NCBI GenBank assembly: GCA_021200775.1
Contig: JAJQGB010000004.1
Location: forward strand, 62,001 to 126,000
Source: Oscillospiraceae bacterium
GTDB lineage: Bacteria > Bacillota > Clostridia > Oscillospirales > Ruminococcaceae
Direction: 5' to 3'
Length of the DNA: 64,000 nt
In this document: positions 61,149 to 64,000 of the stretch, piece by piece
How the letters are laid out: each line of letters opens with the position of its first letter
Numbering within the stretch: the first letter of the stretch is position 1
Notes under the pieces: model-generated
The model's input: only the letters and a program-made list of their open reading frames with translations
Databases searched by the model: none
What the model was told of the DNA's origin: nothing
Position numbers and translations under genes: made by a program

Positions 61149-61176
61149 CACGATAAAATCTGATGATTTTATCGTG
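61149..61176 (+). other. Perfect 12-bp inverted repeat in the pckG leader
   Basis: CACGATAAAATC-TGAT-GATTTTATCGTG, followed by no T-run, ends 30 nt before the pckG start codon. It could be a protein operator or an mRNA 5' stabilising hairpin; no known family matches by eye. Confidence 0.7.
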
Positions 61177-61206
61177 GCGTAAATGATAACAAAGGAGATA
61201 ACTACT

Positions 61207-62997
61207 ATGGCTACACTGACAAAGAACCCAAATGTCAACAAGTGGGTTGATGAAATGATAGCTTTGACCAAGCCTGACCAGGTTGTCTGGATTGACGGTA
61301 GCGAGGCTCAGCTTAACGACCTCCGCCGTGAGGCTTGCGAGACAGGCGAAATGATTGCTCTCAACCCTGAGAAGCTTCCTGGATGCCTCTATCACAGAAC
61401 CAAGCCGAACGATGTTGCTCGTGTTGAAGACAGAACCTTCATCTGCACAAGAAAGAAGGAAGACGCAGGACCGACCAACAACTGGATGGACCCGAAGGAA
61501 ATGTATGCAATGCTCACTCCGCTTTACGATGGAGTTATGAAGGGCAGAACAATGTACGTAATCCCTTATTCCATGGGACCTATCGGCTCGCCTCTGGCAA
61601 AGGTTGGCGTTGAAGTTACCGACTCTATCTATGTTGTACTCAACATGGCTATTATGACAAGAATGGGCGCCGATGCTTTCAAGAACCTCGGCGACACTTC
61701 TGACGACTTCGTAAGAGGTCTCCATTCCAAGGCTGATGTTGACCCCGAGAAGAGATACATAGTTCAGTTCCCTGAAGATAATACAATCTGGTCCATCAAC
61801 TCTGCATATGGCGGAAATGTTCTCCTCGGCAAGAAGTGCTTTGCTTTGAGAATCGCATCATACCAGGGCAAGAACGAAGGCTGGATGGCTGAGCATATGC
61901 TCATTCTGGGTATTGAGAAGCCGAACGGCGAAGTTGTATATGTAACTGCGGCATTCCCGTCTGCTTGCGGCAAGACCAACCTTGCAATGCTTATTCCTCC
62001 CGAGGGATACAAGAAGAAGGGCTATAAGGTCTGGACAGTCGGCGATGATATCGCATGGCTCAAGCCCGGCGAGGACGGAAGACTCTACGCTATCAACCCT
62101 GAAAACGGCTTCTTCGGCGTAGCTCCCGGCACCAATGAAAAGTCTAACTACAACGCTCTTGCTTCCACAAGAAAGAACACCATCTTCACCAATGTTGCAA
62201 TCAACAATGACGACAACACTGTTTGGTGGGAGAAGCTCACCAAGGAGCCGCCGGTTAATGCAACCGAGTGGAAGGGCGAGAAGGTCAATGGCGTTGAATA
62301 CACTGCCGCTGGCAACAAGCTTGCTCACCCGAATTCAAGATTCACTGCTCCCGCAGAGAACTGCCCTTGCATTTCTCCCGAGTTCAATAATCCTCAGGGC
62401 GTTCCAATCAGTGCAATGATCTTCGGCGGAAGACGTGCAAAGACCGCTCCGTTAGTATATCAGTCGTTCAACTGGCAGCATGGTACCTTTGTCGGTTCCA
62501 TCATGGCTTCCGAGACAACCGCAGCCGCCGCTGGTGCTGTAGGCGTTGTAAGACGTGACCCGATGGCTATGCTTCCGTTCTGTGGATACAACATGGGTGA
62601 TTACTGGGCACACTGGCTTGAAATGGGCAAGATTCTCGGCGACAAGGCTCCTAAGATTTTCCACGTCAACTGGTTCAGAACCGACGACGAAGGCAACTTC
62701 ATCTGGCCCGGCTTCGGCGACAATATGAGAGTTCTTGACTGGATTATCAGCCGTTGCGAGGGAACTGTTGACGCTGTTGAAACTCCTATCGGTTACGAGC
62801 CTAAGCCTGAGGACATCAACATTGAAGGTCTCGACGGAATCACTGTTGATACTATCGCAGATTTGCTCTCTGTTGATAAGGACCTCTGGCTCGAAGATAC
62901 CAAGAGTATCGAGGAGTTCTACTCACGCTTCGGCGACAAGTTGCCGCCTGAGATGGCTTACGAGCTCAATGCTCTGAAGGAAAGACTTTCAAAGTAA
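61207..62997 (+). CDS. pckG: Phosphoenolpyruvate carboxykinase (GTP)
   Basis: The 596-aa protein is of the GTP-dependent type: MGPIGSPLAKVGVEVTDS, the kinase loop FPSACGKTNLAML with the reactive cysteine, DDIAWLKPGEDGRLYAINPE and GRRAKTAPLVYQ. It interconverts oxaloacetate plus GTP with PEP plus CO2. In gut anaerobes it can run towards oxaloacetate to make succinate or supply biosynthesis, with PPDK handling pyruvate. The start ATG 61207 follows AAAGGAG; an in-frame ATG 24 nt earlier precedes that site. Strong codon bias suggests high expression. Confidence 0.96.
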   Translation: MATLTKNPNVNKWVDEMIALTKPDQVVWIDGSEAQLNDLRREACETGEMIALNPEKLPGCLYHRTKPNDVARVEDRTFICTRKKEDAGPTNNWMDPKEMYAMLTPLYDGVMKGRTMYVIPYSMGPIGSPLAKVGVEVTDSIYVVLNMAIMTRMGADAFKNLGDTSDDFVRGLHSKADVDPEKRYIVQFPEDNTIWSINSAYGGNVLLGKKCFALRIASYQGKNEGWMAEHMLILGIEKPNGEVVYVTAAFPSACGKTNLAMLIPPEGYKKKGYKVWTVGDDIAWLKPGEDGRLYAINPENGFFGVAPGTNEKSNYNALASTRKNTIFTNVAINNDDNTVWWEKLTKEPPVNATEWKGEKVNGVEYTAAGNKLAHPNSRFTAPAENCPCISPEFNNPQGVPISAMIFGGRRAKTAPLVYQSFNWQHGTFVGSIMASETTAAAAGAVGVVRRDPMAMLPFCGYNMGDYWAHWLEMGKILGDKAPKIFHVNWFRTDDEGNFIWPGFGDNMRVLDWIISRCEGTVDAVETPIGYEPKPEDINIEGLDGITVDTIADLLSVDKDLWLEDTKSIEEFYSRFGDKLPPEMAYELNALKERLSK

Positions 62998-63003
62998 GAC
63001 TCA

Positions 63004-63074
63004 TGTTACGTTGTAACATTTTGCAATCTCCTTAATGGATGGCTCCCTCCGCCACACTTTTGTGACGGAGGGAT
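63004..63074 (+). terminator. Hairpins after pckG
   Basis: A small TGTTAC-GTT-GTAACA hairpin with ATTTT tail (63004-63022) lies right after the stop codon, and a stronger stem CCCTCCG / CGGAGGG with inner CACA/TGTG (63045-63072) follows. One or both should end the transcript. Confidence 0.7.
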
Positions 63075-63206
63075 TGCTATCTCCATTTTTTAGCTCGAAG
63101 AGAGTATCGTCATAACCGTTTCAAAATTTAATATCAGGAGCACAAAATCGTGCAATATTACATATGAAACGGGCATAAAAAAGCAAATATTCGGCGATTT
63201 TGACAC

Positions 63207-63234
63207 TTTACTTTTTCAGAATTTTCTGTATAAT
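63207..63234 (+). promoter_or_regulatory. Promoter-like site before the structured RNA element
   Basis: A perfect TATAAT (63229-63234) with TTTACT (63207-63212) 16 nt upstream; a TTGACA at 63200 is too far. Predicted start of the transcript is near 63241. Confidence 0.45.
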
Positions 63235-63240
63235 ATAATA

Positions 63241-63390
63241 ATGTAAGGTGAAGAAAGAGGATATCCGATACCGAAATTCTCTTCCCGGAGCCTGCACTAT
63301 TAATTTTGACAGTTGTCTTCATAATATAATGTTCCAAGTAAATGGTGGAGTAAGAGAGTGACTTTGTCCTCTCTTATTTCACTTTTTCTG
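63241..63390 (+). ncRNA. Structured leader or small RNA with mutually exclusive hairpins
   Basis: A terminator-like hairpin TAAGAGAG / CTCTCTTA (63351-63358 and 63369-63376) is followed by TTTCACTTTTTC. Its 3' strand and tail (63367-63385) can instead pair with the 5' end of the element (63245-63261, AAGGTGAAGAAAGAGGA) over about 16 base pairs with small bulges. The two structures cannot form together. This is the layout of an attenuator or of a small RNA closed by its ends. No riboswitch or 6S signature was recognised. The next gene has its own promoter-like site downstream. Confidence 0.45.
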
Positions 63391-63399
63391 ATATTTCTC

Positions 63400-63428
63400 T
63401 TTTCAACTCGCAAAAAATATGATATAAT
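63400..63428 (+). promoter_or_regulatory. Promoter-like site for the ttcA-like gene
   Basis: TTTTCA (63400-63405), 17 nt, TATAAT (63423-63428), 26 nt before the start codon. Confidence 0.5.
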
Positions 63429-63453
63429 GCCTTTAAATAGAAAGGAATTTACC

Positions 63454-64000
63454 ATGCAGAAAATTTTAGGATACATGCGAAAAGCTATAACAGAATTCGA
63501 CCTGATTCAGGATGGCGACAGGATAGCTGTGGGAGTCTCCGGCGGAAAGGACAGCCTTGTCCTTCTTACAGGGCTTGTTCGCCTTCGCCAGTTTATTGGA
63601 ATCGATTACGATATCACAGCTCTTACAATCGACCCTCAGTTTGGTGGAGTCGAGACAGATTATTCTCCTGTTGAGAAGCTTTGCGATAATTACAACATCC
63701 CATATGTTGTGGAGAAAACCGATATCGGAAGTATTGTTTTCGACATAAGAAAAGAGTCCAATCCCTGTTCGCTCTGTGCCAATATGCGCAGGGGAGCGCT
63801 CAACAGCAAGGCAAAAGAACTCGGTTGCAACAAAGTAGCACTTGGGCACCATTATAACGACGTCGTCGAAACATTCATGATGAATCTTTTTATAGAAGGC
63901 AGAATCGGTTGCTTCTCGCCGAGGACTTATCTCGACAGAAGCGATATCACTATAATCAGACCACTTGTTTTCGCTCCAGAAAGGGAGATTAAAAACGCCG
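63454..64000 (+). CDS. TtcA-like PP-loop tRNA thiolation protein, 3' truncated
   Basis: The first 182 codons are visible before the window ends. The PP-loop SGGKDSLVLL and the CxxC pair NPCSLCANMRRG, followed by ALGHHYNDVVETFMMN, match the TtcA/TtuA group. These adenylate a tRNA base and replace oxygen with sulfur using a [4Fe-4S] cluster; TtcA makes 2-thiocytidine at position 32. The third cluster cysteine is expected further on. AAAGGA lies 7 nt before the ATG. Short clostridial TtcA-like proteins have not all been tested for tRNA thiolation, so the exact base is open. Confidence 0.85.
   Translation, partial: MQKILGYMRKAITEFDLIQDGDRIAVGVSGGKDSLVLLTGLVRLRQFIGIDYDITALTIDPQFGGVETDYSPVEKLCDNYNIPYVVEKTDIGSIVFDIRKESNPCSLCANMRRGALNSKAKELGCNKVALGHHYNDVVETFMMNLFIEGRIGCFSPRTYLDRSDITIIRPLVFAPEREIKNA

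Noticed and set aside
63241-63390. Naming the structured element 6S RNA
   Set aside because: End-to-end pairing fits, but the element is short and no 6S consensus could be recognised by eye; left unnamed.

Overview
The window looks like chromosomal DNA of an anaerobic, fibre-degrading, spore-lineage Firmicute, most likely a Ruminococcaceae/Oscillospirales gut bacterium. This is inferred from the complete spoIIAA-spoIIAB-sigF operon, HrcA/CIRCE control of the heat-shock operon, a T-box before valS, a TPP riboswitch before thiT-thiN, ECF-type vitamin transporters, pyruvate phosphate dikinase plus GTP-type PEP carboxykinase, strong AGGAGG-type ribosome sites, and many glycoside hydrolases. No rRNA, tRNA, CRISPR array, transposase or phage gene was found. 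Both ends cut through genes: an acyl-CoA synthetase on the left and a TtcA-like PP-loop protein on the right.

Layout. 0-4 kb: truncated acyl-CoA synthetase, a FliB-like cysteine-rich protein and an aldo/keto reductase with a C-terminal 2x[4Fe-4S] domain. 4-9.6 kb: a probable intracellular sugar operon (GH95, phosphohexomutase, GH26), then an aquaporin with its own consensus promoter inside the end of the GH26 gene. 9.6-11.2 kb: a small accessory patch with a broken secreted-protein remnant, a PAS protein, and an AT-rich PASTA-like membrane protein; two copies of a terminator-promoter unit lie exactly 481 bp apart around the PAS gene. 11.2-22.7 kb: HAD phosphatase, GH5 lipoprotein overlapping a CE2-like esterase, an apgM-type phosphoglycerate mutase, and a 2291-residue NdvB-like (GT84/GH94) beta-glucan synthase.

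22.7-27.2 kb (minus): three 2-hydroxyacyl-CoA-dehydratase-type proteins (two subunit-like proteins and an ATP-dependent activase) and a D,D-carboxypeptidase, all from one consensus promoter. 27.2-32 kb: thiamine uptake and activation under a TPP riboswitch, an FkbM methyltransferase, type III pantothenate kinase and an ECF S-component that is probably the pantothenate transporter. 31.8-36 kb: T-box, valS, and a CPBP protease with an extra ectodomain. 36-42.6 kb: spoIIA operon, then hrcA-grpE-dnaK-dnaJ. 42.6-47.3 kb: GH27 alpha-galactosidase with a small zinc-finger-like protein, and a MacB-like ABC transporter. 47.3-53 kb (minus): glmU-pth-mfd, with three tandem hairpins between pth and mfd. 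53-64 kb: ppdK, an esterase/acyltransferase fusion with a zinc-ribbon membrane protein, a GH31 alpha-xylosidase, pckG, an intergenic RNA-like element with mutually exclusive hairpins, and the ttcA-like gene.

Together the genes describe a sugar-polymer degrader. Secreted GH5 and probably CE2 act outside; GH95, GH26, GH27 and GH31 lack signal peptides and act on imported oligosaccharides. Hexose phosphates pass through the phosphomutase, phosphoglycerate mutase, PPDK and PEPCK. The least explained items are the CoA-dehydratase-like operon, the hydrolase-acyltransferase fusion pair, the Gram-positive NdvB-like synthase and the RNA-like element before ttcA. All function calls come from reading the sequence; no database search was run.
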